In this document: positions 26,064 to 34,302 of the stretch, in pieces | Layout of the letters: every line of letters starts with the position of its first letter | Numbering within the stretch: position 1 is the stretch's first letter | Origin: Acidimicrobiaceae bacterium | GTDB lineage: Bacteria > Actinomycetota > Acidimicrobiia > Acidimicrobiales > RAAP-2 | Length of the DNA: 51,204 nt | Reading direction: 5' to 3' | NCBI GenBank assembly: GCA_947456245.1 | Contig: CANGPS010000012.1 | Span: 1 to 51,204 of the forward strand | Notes under the pieces: model-generated | Told to the model about the DNA's origin: nothing | Seen by the model: only the letters and a program-made list of their open reading frames with translations | The model's database searches: none | Position numbers and translations under genes: made by a program

Positions 26064-26942
26064 ATGACTGAGATGCGGGTCCGAGACGACCTCATCGCCC
26101 GACCCCTGTCGGGCACCATCGGCGCGGTGATCGAGGGCGTCGACCTCAGGGAGGTCACGGACGCTGACGTGGCCGCAATCCGGAGGATCTGGCTCGAGCG
26201 CAAGGTCGTCTTCTTCCCGGGGCAGCACCTGGACCCTGACAGCCACTTGGCCTTCGCAGGTCGGTTCGGCGACCTGACCGAGGGGCATCCGGTGATCCCG
26301 GGCATCGAGGGAAACCCCAAGATCTTCCAGATCGACTACTCAGACGACCGGGAGGTCTACGCCAGCTATGGCGACGCGGCCAAGACGGCTGGCCTCGATT
26401 GGCACACCGACGTCACCTTCGTCCGACGACCCCCGATGGGATCGATCCTGAGCGCCGTGACGATCCCACCCTCCGGCGGTGACACGATGTTCTCCGACCA
26501 GGCGGCCGCCTTCGCCGCCCTGAGTCCGACGATGCAGGAGTTCCTCTGTGGCCTCACCGCGGTCCACGACGGGCAGCAGGCGTTCCAGTACGCGTTGGAC
26601 TTCATCGGCGCAGGAACCTGGGAGGGTGAAGAGGTGACCATGCTCGAGCAGGTGACTCATCCCGTCGTGCGGACCCACCCCGAGACCGGGGAGAGGGTCC
26701 TGTTCGTCAACCCTGCCTTCACCAAGCGCATCGCCGAGCTCGAACTCAGCGAGAGCGACGCGCTGCTGGCCTTCCTCTACCGCCATGCGGTGCGCCCAGA
26801 GTTCACCGTCCGCTACCACTGGACGACCGGCGATGTCGGCTTTTGGGACAACCGAGCCACCCAGCATGCGGTCGTCGGCGACTATCGGGACCAGAAGAGG
26901 GTGATCCAACGAGTGACGCTTCGAGGTGACGAACCGGTGTAA
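26064..26942 (+). CDS. TauD/TfdA-family Fe(II)/2-oxoglutarate dioxygenase
   Basis: A 292-residue non-haem iron dioxygenase. The iron triad is visible: His114 and Asp116 in LDWHTDVTF and His268 in ATQHAVVGDY; the 2-oxoglutarate arginine lies in the following DQKRVIQRVTLRG. The N-terminal GAVIEGVDLREVTDADV and FFPGQHLDP match the TauD/TfdA group, which includes taurine, sulfonate, alkylsulfate and phenoxyacetate oxygenases. The substrate cannot be read, and no sulfur-transport genes are adjacent. Strong ribosome site AGGAGG 10 nt upstream. A PepSY membrane protein follows after 56 nt. Confidence 0.9.
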   Translation: MTEMRVRDDLIARPLSGTIGAVIEGVDLREVTDADVAAIRRIWLERKVVFFPGQHLDPDSHLAFAGRFGDLTEGHPVIPGIEGNPKIFQIDYSDDREVYASYGDAAKTAGLDWHTDVTFVRRPPMGSILSAVTIPPSGGDTMFSDQAAAFAALSPTMQEFLCGLTAVHDGQQAFQYALDFIGAGTWEGEEVTMLEQVTHPVVRTHPETGERVLFVNPAFTKRIAELELSESDALLAFLYRHAVRPEFTVRYHWTTGDVGFWDNRATQHAVVGDYRDQKRVIQRVTLRGDEPV

Positions 26943-26962
26943 GGAGGCGATCGACGGCCGCC

Positions 26963-26989
26963 GGGAACTTTCTGGCTGCGTGCAGCGAC
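26963..26989 (+). promoter_or_regulatory. ECF-sigma-like promoter of the PepSY gene
   Basis: GGGAAC (26963-26968), 17-nt spacer, CGAC (26986-26989). This is the shape of many ECF sigma promoters (GGAAC -35 with a CGAC/CGTC -10). Transcription would start within a few bases of the ATG at 26999, making the mRNA leaderless. The matching sigma factor is not in the window. Confidence 0.45.
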
Positions 26990-26998
26990 CCTGTAGGT

Positions 26999-28582
26999 AT
27001 GTCGATGCAGCTCGAAGACCAGACAGACGTCAATGCCGATGAGGTCTCGTCCCCTGGTGTCAGTCCCAATGGTGGTCGAATCTGGCGATCGATCTGGCGG
27101 ACCCACTTCTATGCAGGGATCTTCGCCGGACCCGTCATGGTGTGGCTTGCGCTGACGGGTCTCGTGATCCTCTACACCGGCCCGCTGAACAGCTTGATCC
27201 ACGGCGACCTCGAACGGGTCGCCATTCGTCCCACGACCGTGTCGCTTGAGTCACAGGTGAACGCAGCGAGAGAGGCGATGCCCTCTGGCACGCTGGAGAG
27301 CGTCACTCCGCCGGCACGACCCGGCTGGGCGACCGTGGTGGCAATGACGGCATTCGATGGGACCGAGCGTCAGGTCTACGTCGATCCGTACACCGGACGA
27401 GTCACTGGAGAAGCCCACACCGGCAATGACATCATCGGCTTCGCGAATCGGACCCACGGTTCGATCGTCCCTCGTGGCTGGACGGTCCCGATGCCGACCA
27501 TCGCCGGCCTCCTTGGGCAGGGGCCGACGATGCAGCACATCGAGGTGGGCGAGATCTTGGTCGAGGTTGCTGCAGGGTGGGGTCTCGTTCTCGCCGCCAG
27601 CGGCCTCTACCTCTGGTGGCCCCGCAACGCCAAGGGCAGGCGGCGCTTCCTTCCGAGCTTCTCGAAGCCGGGTCGTGCGCGCCTGCGGGCTCTGCACGTC
27701 ACGGGAGGTCTCGTGCTGTCGGGCTTCCTGGTGTTCTCCGTCGTGAGCGGATTGCCGTGGGCGTCCTTCTGGGGGACCAACTGGCAGGCGCTCGCGAATA
27801 CCGTCACACCGAATTCCGCGAGCTTCTGGAGCGATCCGACGCCGACATCGAAGCTGCCGACGGTCGGCGATCTCACCAGAAGCGGCGTTCGCGTTCCCTG
27901 GGCGGCATCGATGGACACGATCCCCGGGTCGACGCCCACCGGGGCGGGCAGCCATCCGGGGCACAACCATGGGGCGAGTGCGATGGTCGGCACGTCCTCG
28001 TCGGCGGCAGTGCAGCCAGTGAGCATTGATGACATCGTCGCGGCAGGCCGCGACGAGGGCGTGATGCCAGGTGCTACCTACACGCCACCCGCCGATGTGA
28101 CGTCGGGCGGAACGACGCAGTACGGCTCATGGGTGGCGATCAATCCCTGGCCGAGCTCGTTCGGCCAGCAAGGGGCGGTCTACTTCAATCAGTTCACCGC
28201 AAAGACGATCGGGAGGAGCACGGCACGACAGTGGGGACTCCTGCAGCAGGGCACGGAGCTCGGCGTGCAGACGCACATGGGGACGGAGTTCGGCGTGTGG
28301 ACGAGAATTCTGATGACCGGTGGATGCCTGCTGGTCATCTGGAGCTTCATTACCGGATTCCTGATGTGGAACCGACGGCGTCGAGGAGGGACGGGGTTCC
28401 CGAGACGTCCGATGGATGTCAGCGTGGCCAAGCCGGTGGGTATCGCTGCGATCGTTCTCGCCGTGATCTACCCGCTGTGGGGGCTGTCCTTCCTGCTTGT
28501 CCTCGGCCTCGATCACTTCGTGATCCAGCGTCGACCCAGGTTGAGCCGGCTCTTCGGGATGACTGGCGGTACGCGGTCGTAG
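26999..28582 (+). CDS. PepSY-domain membrane protein with His-rich loop
   Basis: A 527-residue inner-membrane protein of the PepSY-associated TM (iron-regulated-membrane-protein-like) family. Helices lie at about 34-58, 181-203, 233-258, 434-456 and 480-508. Between the first two is a PepSY-like domain (RQVYVDPYTGRVTGE). The large loop between helices 3 and 4 contains SHPGHNHG near residue 318, a possible metal-binding run, and a second PepSY-like stretch (GAVYFNQFTAKTIGR). Relatives are linked to siderophore or haem reduction and copper handling; the specific role is unknown. Base composition by eye is less GC-rich than the neighbours. The upstream ECF-like promoter hints at stress control. 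Confidence 0.82.
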   Translation: MSMQLEDQTDVNADEVSSPGVSPNGGRIWRSIWRTHFYAGIFAGPVMVWLALTGLVILYTGPLNSLIHGDLERVAIRPTTVSLESQVNAAREAMPSGTLESVTPPARPGWATVVAMTAFDGTERQVYVDPYTGRVTGEAHTGNDIIGFANRTHGSIVPRGWTVPMPTIAGLLGQGPTMQHIEVGEILVEVAAGWGLVLAASGLYLWWPRNAKGRRRFLPSFSKPGRARLRALHVTGGLVLSGFLVFSVVSGLPWASFWGTNWQALANTVTPNSASFWSDPTPTSKLPTVGDLTRSGVRVPWAASMDTIPGSTPTGAGSHPGHNHGASAMVGTSSSAAVQPVSIDDIVAAGRDEGVMPGATYTPPADVTSGGTTQYGSWVAINPWPSSFGQQGAVYFNQFTAKTIGRSTARQWGLLQQGTELGVQTHMGTEFGVWTRILMTGGCLLVIWSFITGFLMWNRRRRGGTGFPRRPMDVSVAKPVGIAAIVLAVIYPLWGLSFLLVLGLDHFVIQRRPRLSRLFGMTGGTRS

Positions 28583-28599
28583 CCGTGAAGTGCGGGGAC

Positions 28600-28605
28600 T
28601 ATCCT
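28600..28605 (+). promoter_or_regulatory. Leaderless -10 element (TATCCT)
   Basis: TATCCT ends 8 nt before the ATG at 28614 and favours that start over the GTG at 28590. Confidence 0.45.
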
Positions 28606-28613
28606 CCGAAGCC

Positions 28614-29414
28614 ATGGAGCATCAAGGGCCACTCGTCTCGGTCATCATCCCGAACTTCAACGGTGGCTCGTTCCTGCGGCCTGCCGTCGAGAGCATCCTC
28701 AACCAGACCTTCGAGGACCTTGAGGTCGTCGTTGTCGATGACGGAAGCACCGATGGCTCGCTCGAGACGGTGGCGTCGATCGGTGAGCCTCGCCTCACCG
28801 TGATCACGCTCCCGTCAAACACCGGGCAGAACTCGGTGGTGCGGAACGTCGGCATCGCTCGCTCCTCGGGCTCGCTGATCGCCACCCTCGACAACGATGA
28901 CCTCGCCCATCCTGGCCGCATCGCTGCGCAGGTCGCCCGGTTCGCCAGCAACCCGTCGCTGGTGCTGCTCGGGACGGGGTCAGACGTCATCGACGAGCAC
29001 GGAGCCCGGGTGGGGCCCTGGGAGCAGCCGACGGGATCTCGAAGGGTGCTGCGCAGTCTCAGGTGGAGGAACCGGCTGATCCACTCGTCCACCATGTTTC
29101 GTCGTGACGCCTTCGAAGCGGTCGGGGGCTACGACGAGCAGGTGCCGTACTGTCAGGACCAGGTGCTCTACCTCGGCCTCGCCGCGCTCGGCGAGGTCGA
29201 CTGCCTTCCGGAGGTCCTCTGCTCGTATCGCTGGCACGATTCGCAGTTCACCCAGACCCGGCTGATCCTCCCGCTCGACAAGGCAGCGGTCCGCCGAGCC
29301 ATGCGAGGCCTCGCCGAGGCTCGTGGAGAGTCCGTGATGGCCGCTGAGCTGCGCTACCGGATCTGGGTGCTGCGCCATGCCACCCGAGCCTTCCGGCGGG
29401 TGCTCGGGGGCTGA
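28614..29414 (+). CDS. Glycosyltransferase family 2
   Basis: A 266-residue GT-A enzyme that transfers a sugar from a nucleotide donor. The N-terminus LVSVIIPNFNGG and VVVVDDGSTDGSLE (Asp42-Asp43) are the classic family 2 nucleotide-binding segments; ATLDNDDLAHPGR supplies the DxD-type metal site, and GGYDEQVPYCQDQVLYLGLA the acceptor-side acidic residues. No transmembrane anchor, so it acts in the cytosol or peripherally on the membrane. Donor and acceptor are unknown; no polysaccharide cluster surrounds it. The ATG start is supported by the -10 hexamer. Confidence 0.85.
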   Translation: MEHQGPLVSVIIPNFNGGSFLRPAVESILNQTFEDLEVVVVDDGSTDGSLETVASIGEPRLTVITLPSNTGQNSVVRNVGIARSSGSLIATLDNDDLAHPGRIAAQVARFASNPSLVLLGTGSDVIDEHGARVGPWEQPTGSRRVLRSLRWRNRLIHSSTMFRRDAFEAVGGYDEQVPYCQDQVLYLGLAALGEVDCLPEVLCSYRWHDSQFTQTRLILPLDKAAVRRAMRGLAEARGESVMAAELRYRIWVLRHATRAFRRVLGG

Positions 29415-29450
29415 ACCGACTGCCTGTGTGGTGCGTCGGCCCCGATGAGG

Positions 29451-30308
29451 TCAGATCCCGGCGAGATGAGCGTCGATGGCCGCCACCGAGGCGCGCATCA
29501 GGACGTCCGACGCATCGTCGACAGCCTCAGAGACCCCTCGCAGGGCGGTGAGCGATGCAAAGCCGGCGTTGACGATCGCCCCATCGTCGTCGGCGTCCTC
29601 GTCGCTCGTATCGCCGAGCTGCGGGACGGCGGCGCCAAGACTGAGCGAGATCTGGCTCGACTCGCCAACCGCAAGCGACCTCGGAGCGTGCGACTCGTCG
29701 GCGCTGGACCGCTTGATGATGCCGGCGTTGGAGATGCGGCCGCGCTTGACGCCCTTGAGCTCGGCCAGCGTGAGGGCCGGGATGTTCAGGTTCAGCATCG
29801 TCCGTGCGGGGGCGGCGATGAGCTCGTCGAGCACGGCGACGGCCACGGAGGCGCCGTCGTCGAGTGGGACGCCCTTGATCGCCTGCATGGAGACTGCAAG
29901 CCCTGAGAGCCCGAGCTGGCCGCCGGTCAGGACCGCGCCGACGGTGCCCGAGTGCAGGACCGACCGTCCGACGTTCACCCCGAGGTTGATCCCCGACAGG
30001 ACGAGGTCCGGCGAGGGTCCGAAGGCTCCCCGGCTGGCCACGATCGTGCACAGCGCTGGCGCAGCCTCGATGCCGTATGCCTCGATGTGCTCGGCACCCG
30101 GGATGGCTGCACGGGTGTATGCGATGGCGTCCCGGGAGAAGACGTCGCCGACGGCTGACGAGGCTCCCGACTGGTTGTCATGAGGAGCGACCACCACGAT
30201 CTCTGGGGCGAGCGTGGGCCGCTCCTCTGCCCACCGGGCGAGCGCCCGGACGAGAGCGTGGAGTCCAGGCCCGTTGATTCCGTCGTCATTGGTCACCAAG
30301 ATGCGCAC
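29451..30308 (-). CDS. surE: 5'/3'-nucleotidase SurE
   Basis: Metal-dependent phosphatase of nucleoside monophosphates, linked to stationary-phase survival. 285 residues beginning with the diagnostic ILVTNDDGINGPGL (Asp8-Asp9 bind the metal), then VVAPHDNQSGASSAV and LSGINLGVNVGRSVLHSGTVGA, all conserved in SurE. The C-terminal segment is somewhat longer than the typical ~250-residue enzyme and rich in Ala, Ser and Asp. GTG start with a TAGGGT hexamer 6 nt upstream. It is divergent from the SDR gene and convergent with the GT2 gene. Confidence 0.93.
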   Translation of the reverse strand: MRILVTNDDGINGPGLHALVRALARWAEERPTLAPEIVVVAPHDNQSGASSAVGDVFSRDAIAYTRAAIPGAEHIEAYGIEAAPALCTIVASRGAFGPSPDLVLSGINLGVNVGRSVLHSGTVGAVLTGGQLGLSGLAVSMQAIKGVPLDDGASVAVAVLDELIAAPARTMLNLNIPALTLAELKGVKRGRISNAGIIKRSSADESHAPRSLAVGESSQISLSLGAAVPQLGDTSDEDADDDGAIVNAGFASLTALRGVSEAVDDASDVLMRASVAAIDAHLAGI

Positions 30309-30314
30309 CTGCGT

Positions 30315-30320
30315 ACCCTA
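30315..30320 (-). promoter_or_regulatory. Leaderless -10 element (TAGGGT) for surE
   Basis: On the minus strand TAGGGT ends 6 nt before the GTG at 30308. Confidence 0.5.
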
Positions 30321-30359
30321 GAACAGGCCTGACGGTGGGCCAAGACACGAGGGAGCCTC

Positions 30360-31103
30360 ATGGGCGACAGAGACCTGAAGGGAAAGGTGGCGCTGGTCAC
30401 GGGATCATCGAGCGGCATCGGCGCGGCCACGGCGCGGGCGCTCGACGCACTCGGCGCAACGGTGGTGGTGAACTCGTCGACCTCGGTCGCGGCAGGGGAG
30501 GCGGTCGCTTCCTCGTTGAGCGATGCCAGCTACGTGCAGTCGTCGGTCACCGGCGATGAGACTGCGGCGGCCGACCTGATCGCCACGGTCCTCGAGCGCC
30601 ACGGACGACTCGATGTGCTCGTCAACAATGCCGGGACCACGCAGGTGATCCCGCACGCAGACATCGATGCCGCCGACCTCGAGGTCTGGCGGAGGATCTT
30701 CGAGGTGAACGTCTTCGGAACCTGGGCCCTCACGTCGGCGGCACTTCCGCACCTCCGCGCCACGTCTGGCTCGATCGTCAACGTCAGCTCCATCGCCGGC
30801 CTGCGTCCGACGGGGAGTTCGATCCCCTACGCGGCGTCAAAGGCGGCGCTCAACCACATGACAGTCCTCCTCGCCAAGGTGGTGGGCCCTGAGGTCAGGA
30901 TCAATGCCGTGGCGCCCGGCTTGGTCGACACCCCGTGGACCGAGGACTGGAACGCCATCAGGGAGTTCGTCTCCGCAGTCGCTCCGCTCAAGCGTTCGGC
31001 CGCCCCCGAGGATGTCGCCGAGGTGATCGTCGACCTCGCAGTGGCGAGCTTCGTCACCGGCCAGGTGGTCACGGTCGACGGCGGTCTGACCCTCGCCACC
31101 TGA
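30360..31103 (+). CDS. Short-chain dehydrogenase/reductase
   Basis: A 247-residue NAD(P)-dependent oxidoreductase of the classical SDR family. Cofactor loop VTGSSSGIGAATARAL; NNAGTT after the fourth strand; catalytic Tyr157 and Lys161 in YAASKAAL with Ser in VNVSSIAG; and the C-terminal VDGGLTLAT. The overall type is FabG-like, but many SDRs share it, so the substrate is open. Translation starts at an ATG preceded by GAGGGAG. Its 3' end is five bases from the convergent MpaB-like gene. Confidence 0.9.
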   Translation: MGDRDLKGKVALVTGSSSGIGAATARALDALGATVVVNSSTSVAAGEAVASSLSDASYVQSSVTGDETAAADLIATVLERHGRLDVLVNNAGTTQVIPHADIDAADLEVWRRIFEVNVFGTWALTSAALPHLRATSGSIVNVSSIAGLRPTGSSIPYAASKAALNHMTVLLAKVVGPEVRINAVAPGLVDTPWTEDWNAIREFVSAVAPLKRSAAPEDVAEVIVDLAVASFVTGQVVTVDGGLTLAT

Positions 31104-31107
31104 GCGA

Positions 31108-32007
31108 TCAGGGCAGGGGTGGCACGACCCAGCGCATCGCTCCGGCGAGGAGGCCCGCTGCCGGCTGGACCGCCATGCGGTCGGCGAGGGGGATGGCGGG
31201 GAGTCGAAGTTCGCGTCCCGCCCAGCGGGGGAGGACCCCTTGGGCCGCCGCCGACAGGATGCCGTAGGCGGCAACCTCATGAGGAGTCCGACGGACGCCG
31301 ACGAGGACGAAGTTCCGGGCCTCTCTGGCAGGCTCGCTCAAGGTGAGCTCGGGGCGGTAGGCCTCGAGCTGGGCATCGAGCTCGGACACGCTCGTCGGGA
31401 CATGCGTGGCGCCGAGGTCGATGGCTACGGCCGCCATGTCGGCCACGTAGGCGTCGGCCTCGTCGATGGACAGCCTCCGGGCGCCATAGCGCTGGTATGC
31501 CGAGAGGAACGATCGGACCTCTGCGACGTGCACCCACGAGACGAGGTGGGGATCGGTGGCGTCGTACGCCAGGTCGCCGTCGGCCACGCCCGAGACGGTG
31601 GCATGGATCTTGCGCACCCTCCGGATCGCAGCCTCAGCTTCCTCTCGGGAGCGGAACGTGGTGGTGCCCACGAACTGGGCCGTGCGCTCGAGGCGGCCGA
31701 GCGGATCTTCGCGGTAGCGCGAGTGCTGGGAGACCCCGGCCATGGCCGCCGGATGCAGGCTCTGGAGCAACAGCGAGGCCATCCCGCCGATCAGCATGGG
31801 GGCGAGGTCGCTGTGGACGGTTCGGACGATCGATGCAGGGTCCACATAGGCGAGCTCGGGGTCGTCGCAGGGCGGCGGCGGCTCCTCGGTGATGCCGATG
31901 CTGCGCCGCAGGGCGGCCTGGAGGTCGGCTCGCACCCGCCCGCTCGCCGAGGACGTCGCCTCCGCACCCACCGCCCGAGCCTCGATGATGGTCTCGGCGA
32001 GGTCCAC
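31108..32007 (-). CDS. Oxygenase MpaB-like protein (DUF2236)
   Basis: A 299-residue, mostly helical protein of the DUF2236/MpaB family. Relatives include latex-clearing protein Lcp and the fungal MpaB oxygenase; they bind haem b or act as putative oxygenases. Family features seen: LIGGMASLLLQSLHPAAMAGVSQHSRY (written in parts: GGMASLLLQSLHP, then GVSQHSRYREDPLGRL), RTAQFVGTTTF, and SWVHVAEVRSFLSAYQRYG. The His residues in LHPAA and WVHVAE are the likely haem or metal ligands. Substrate unknown. GTG start supported by TAGGTT 6 nt upstream. Confidence 0.85.
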   Translation of the reverse strand: MDLAETIIEARAVGAEATSSASGRVRADLQAALRRSIGITEEPPPPCDDPELAYVDPASIVRTVHSDLAPMLIGGMASLLLQSLHPAAMAGVSQHSRYREDPLGRLERTAQFVGTTTFRSREEAEAAIRRVRKIHATVSGVADGDLAYDATDPHLVSWVHVAEVRSFLSAYQRYGARRLSIDEADAYVADMAAVAIDLGATHVPTSVSELDAQLEAYRPELTLSEPAREARNFVLVGVRRTPHEVAAYGILSAAAQGVLPRWAGRELRLPAIPLADRMAVQPAAGLLAGAMRWVVPPLP

Positions 32008-32013
32008 GATTCG

Positions 32014-32019
32014 AACCTA
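32014..32019 (-). promoter_or_regulatory. Leaderless -10 element (TAGGTT)
   Basis: On the minus strand TAGGTT ends 6 nt before the GTG at 32007. Confidence 0.5.
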
Positions 32020-32027
32020 TCGACCGA

Positions 32028-34295
32028 TCAGTCGGCTCGGAGCGCGGCGGCCACCAAGGTGGCGAGCGGGGCCACGGCGTCGGCCGAGGCATCGATGGTC
32101 ACCGACTCCACCGTTCCGTCGAGGATCCCGGGCACCGTGTAGCGCGCCGACACGGGGAATCCGGTGTCCCGGCCGAGCCGCACCTGGGCACCCCCGTGCT
32201 GGAAGGCCACGGGGATGTCACCTGCGAACGCACGGGTGGTCACGACCTCGCCATCGACGAGGAGGCCGAGCGCCCCACCGTCGGCCGTCGTGAAGGCGAC
32301 GCCGAGCGAGGAGGTGCCGGTGGGGATCCGTGCGGGCGACGTCAGCTCGGTCGTGGCATCAGGGGCCGCCAGGGTGAACACCAGGTGCCCGTCGTCGAGG
32401 ACCAGCGACATCCCGCCATGGAGATCACCGAGCGCCAGGAGCACCCCAGAGGTCGGTTCGCCGGAGATCGTGGCCGTCATGGTGAAGCCGCCGAACAGGA
32501 GTGGGAGGACTTCGTCGCTGATCGGTCCAGCCGCCGAGGAGAGCACGATGGTCTGCCCGGTGGGCCAGCGGGGGCCGAGCAGGGCGCCGAATCGTGACGA
32601 GAGCGTGTCGAAGAGGGGCAGCACGTGGTTGCGCTCGGCCTCCAGGCGCCAGACGCGTGCGAGCTCGGCGACGACGTCAGGGTGCGCCTCTGCGAGGTCG
32701 ACCACCTCGGCGACGTCGTCCTTCATGCGATAGAGGTGCCAGGCATCCTCGGCGAAGTCCCGTGATCCTTCGAGGAGCTCTTCTTCGTCGAGGAGGCCCT
32801 CGGGGACGTGGTTCGTGGTCGCCTTCCAGCCATCATGGATGATCGATCTCGACCCAAGGAGCTCGAAGTACTGGGTGGATCTGGGGTCCGGTGCCGAGGG
32901 GTGTCGGAGGGTCTCGACGATCGACGCTCCATCGAAGGCCATCTGCTCGATCCCGTCGACCATCTCCGGGGCATCCACACCGGTCAGCTCGAGCAGCGTG
33001 GGCGCGAGGTCGCTGACGTGGACGACCTGATCGCGGATGGCACCCGGGTCGGAGATCGAGGCGGGGTGTCGGATGATCAGTGGCGTGCGCGTCCCACCGA
33101 GCCAGGTGAAGCGCTTCCAGAGCTTGAACGGTGCATTCCCAGCCCACGCCCACGCCCACGAGTAGTGGTTGTAGGTCGACGGGCCGCCCCAGTCGTCGAG
33201 TGCGGCGAGGTTGTCGGCTCGGCTCTCGCGCACCTTGGCCGTGAAGCGATGCTCGTTGACGCTGCCCTCGGCGCCGCCCTCGGCACTGGCGCCATTGTCG
33301 GAGAAGAGCATGACCACGGTGTCGTCGAGCAGGCCATGGTGCTCGAGTCCGTCGAGGAGGCGTCCGATCTGGTGGTCGGTGTGCGAGAGGAAGCCGGCGA
33401 ACACCTCCTGCTGGCGAGCGTGCATCCGTCGCTCCTCGTCGCTGAGGCTGTCCCATGCAGCCACCCAGGGCGGACGCTCAGAGGCCGGGTGGTCCTCGGG
33501 GATCAGGCCCATGGCTCGCTGATTGGCGATGACCTCGTCGCGCCAGGCGTCCCAGCCCTGATCGAAGGCGCCGGCGTAGCGGTCAGCCCACTCGGCGGGG
33601 ACGTGGTGGGGGGCGTGCATGGCTCCGAAGGCGAGGTAGGTGTATGTCGGCTTGCCGGGGGCCGACGCGGTGACGGAGAGGATCTCCCGAAGTGCCCGAT
33701 CCACGAGGTCCTCGGAGAGGTGGTAGCCCTCCGGTTTGGCTGGGTCGAGCTCGACGTAGTGGTTGTCCTCAACCAGGTTGGGCTGGTACTGGTTGGTGTC
33801 ACCCTGGAGGAACCCGTAGTAGCGCTCGAAGCCGAGGCCGAGCGGCCAGCTGGTGAAGGGACCGGCGTCCGAGCGCTCGTAGCGGGGGACGAGGTGCCAC
33901 TTCCCGATGGCCCGGGTGGCCCAACCGGCGTCGCGCAGCAGGCGGGCCGACGTGGCGGCAGACGGGTGGATCCGCCCCGTGTAGCCCGGATGGTCGAGCG
34001 GGATGTCGGCCACGAAGCCCATGCCGACGTGGTGGGCGTTGCGTCCGGTGAAGAACGCCGCGCGCGTGGGTGAGCACATGGCCGTGACGTGGAAGCGGGA
34101 GTAGCGGAGCCCTTCGGCGGCGAGCCGATCGATGTTGGGCGTCGAGATCGTCGATCCGAAGCAGCCGAGGTGTCCGAACCCGGTGTCGTCGAGCACGATG
34201 GCGAGGACGTTGGGACGGCCCTTCGGCTTGGGTCGCGTCAGGTCAGACCGAGCTCCCTCGTGGAGCCACGCGACGTCTTCGTGCTCGTCGACCAC
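32028..34295 (-). CDS. Arylsulfatase (sulfatase family)
   Basis: A 755-residue sulfatase that would hydrolyse a sulfate ester. The N-terminal catalytic domain has the formylglycine signature CSPTR with Cys74, metal ligands Asp36-Asp37 in LDDTGFG, GKWHL, and FSDNGASAEGG. The last ~200 residues form a second, beta-rich domain common in large bacterial arylsulfatases. It needs a formylglycine-generating enzyme, which is not in the window. No clear signal peptide, so probably cytosolic. GTG start only 7 nt after the amidase stop upstream, so the two form an operon on the minus strand. Confidence 0.9.
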   Translation of the reverse strand: MVDEHEDVAWLHEGARSDLTRPKPKGRPNVLAIVLDDTGFGHLGCFGSTISTPNIDRLAAEGLRYSRFHVTAMCSPTRAAFFTGRNAHHVGMGFVADIPLDHPGYTGRIHPSAATSARLLRDAGWATRAIGKWHLVPRYERSDAGPFTSWPLGLGFERYYGFLQGDTNQYQPNLVEDNHYVELDPAKPEGYHLSEDLVDRALREILSVTASAPGKPTYTYLAFGAMHAPHHVPAEWADRYAGAFDQGWDAWRDEVIANQRAMGLIPEDHPASERPPWVAAWDSLSDEERRMHARQQEVFAGFLSHTDHQIGRLLDGLEHHGLLDDTVVMLFSDNGASAEGGAEGSVNEHRFTAKVRESRADNLAALDDWGGPSTYNHYSWAWAWAGNAPFKLWKRFTWLGGTRTPLIIRHPASISDPGAIRDQVVHVSDLAPTLLELTGVDAPEMVDGIEQMAFDGASIVETLRHPSAPDPRSTQYFELLGSRSIIHDGWKATTNHVPEGLLDEEELLEGSRDFAEDAWHLYRMKDDVAEVVDLAEAHPDVVAELARVWRLEAERNHVLPLFDTLSSRFGALLGPRWPTGQTIVLSSAAGPISDEVLPLLFGGFTMTATISGEPTSGVLLALGDLHGGMSLVLDDGHLVFTLAAPDATTELTSPARIPTGTSSLGVAFTTADGGALGLLVDGEVVTTRAFAGDIPVAFQHGGAQVRLGRDTGFPVSARYTVPGILDGTVESVTIDASADAVAPLATLVAAALRAD

Positions 34296-34302
34296 GGGAG
34301 CC

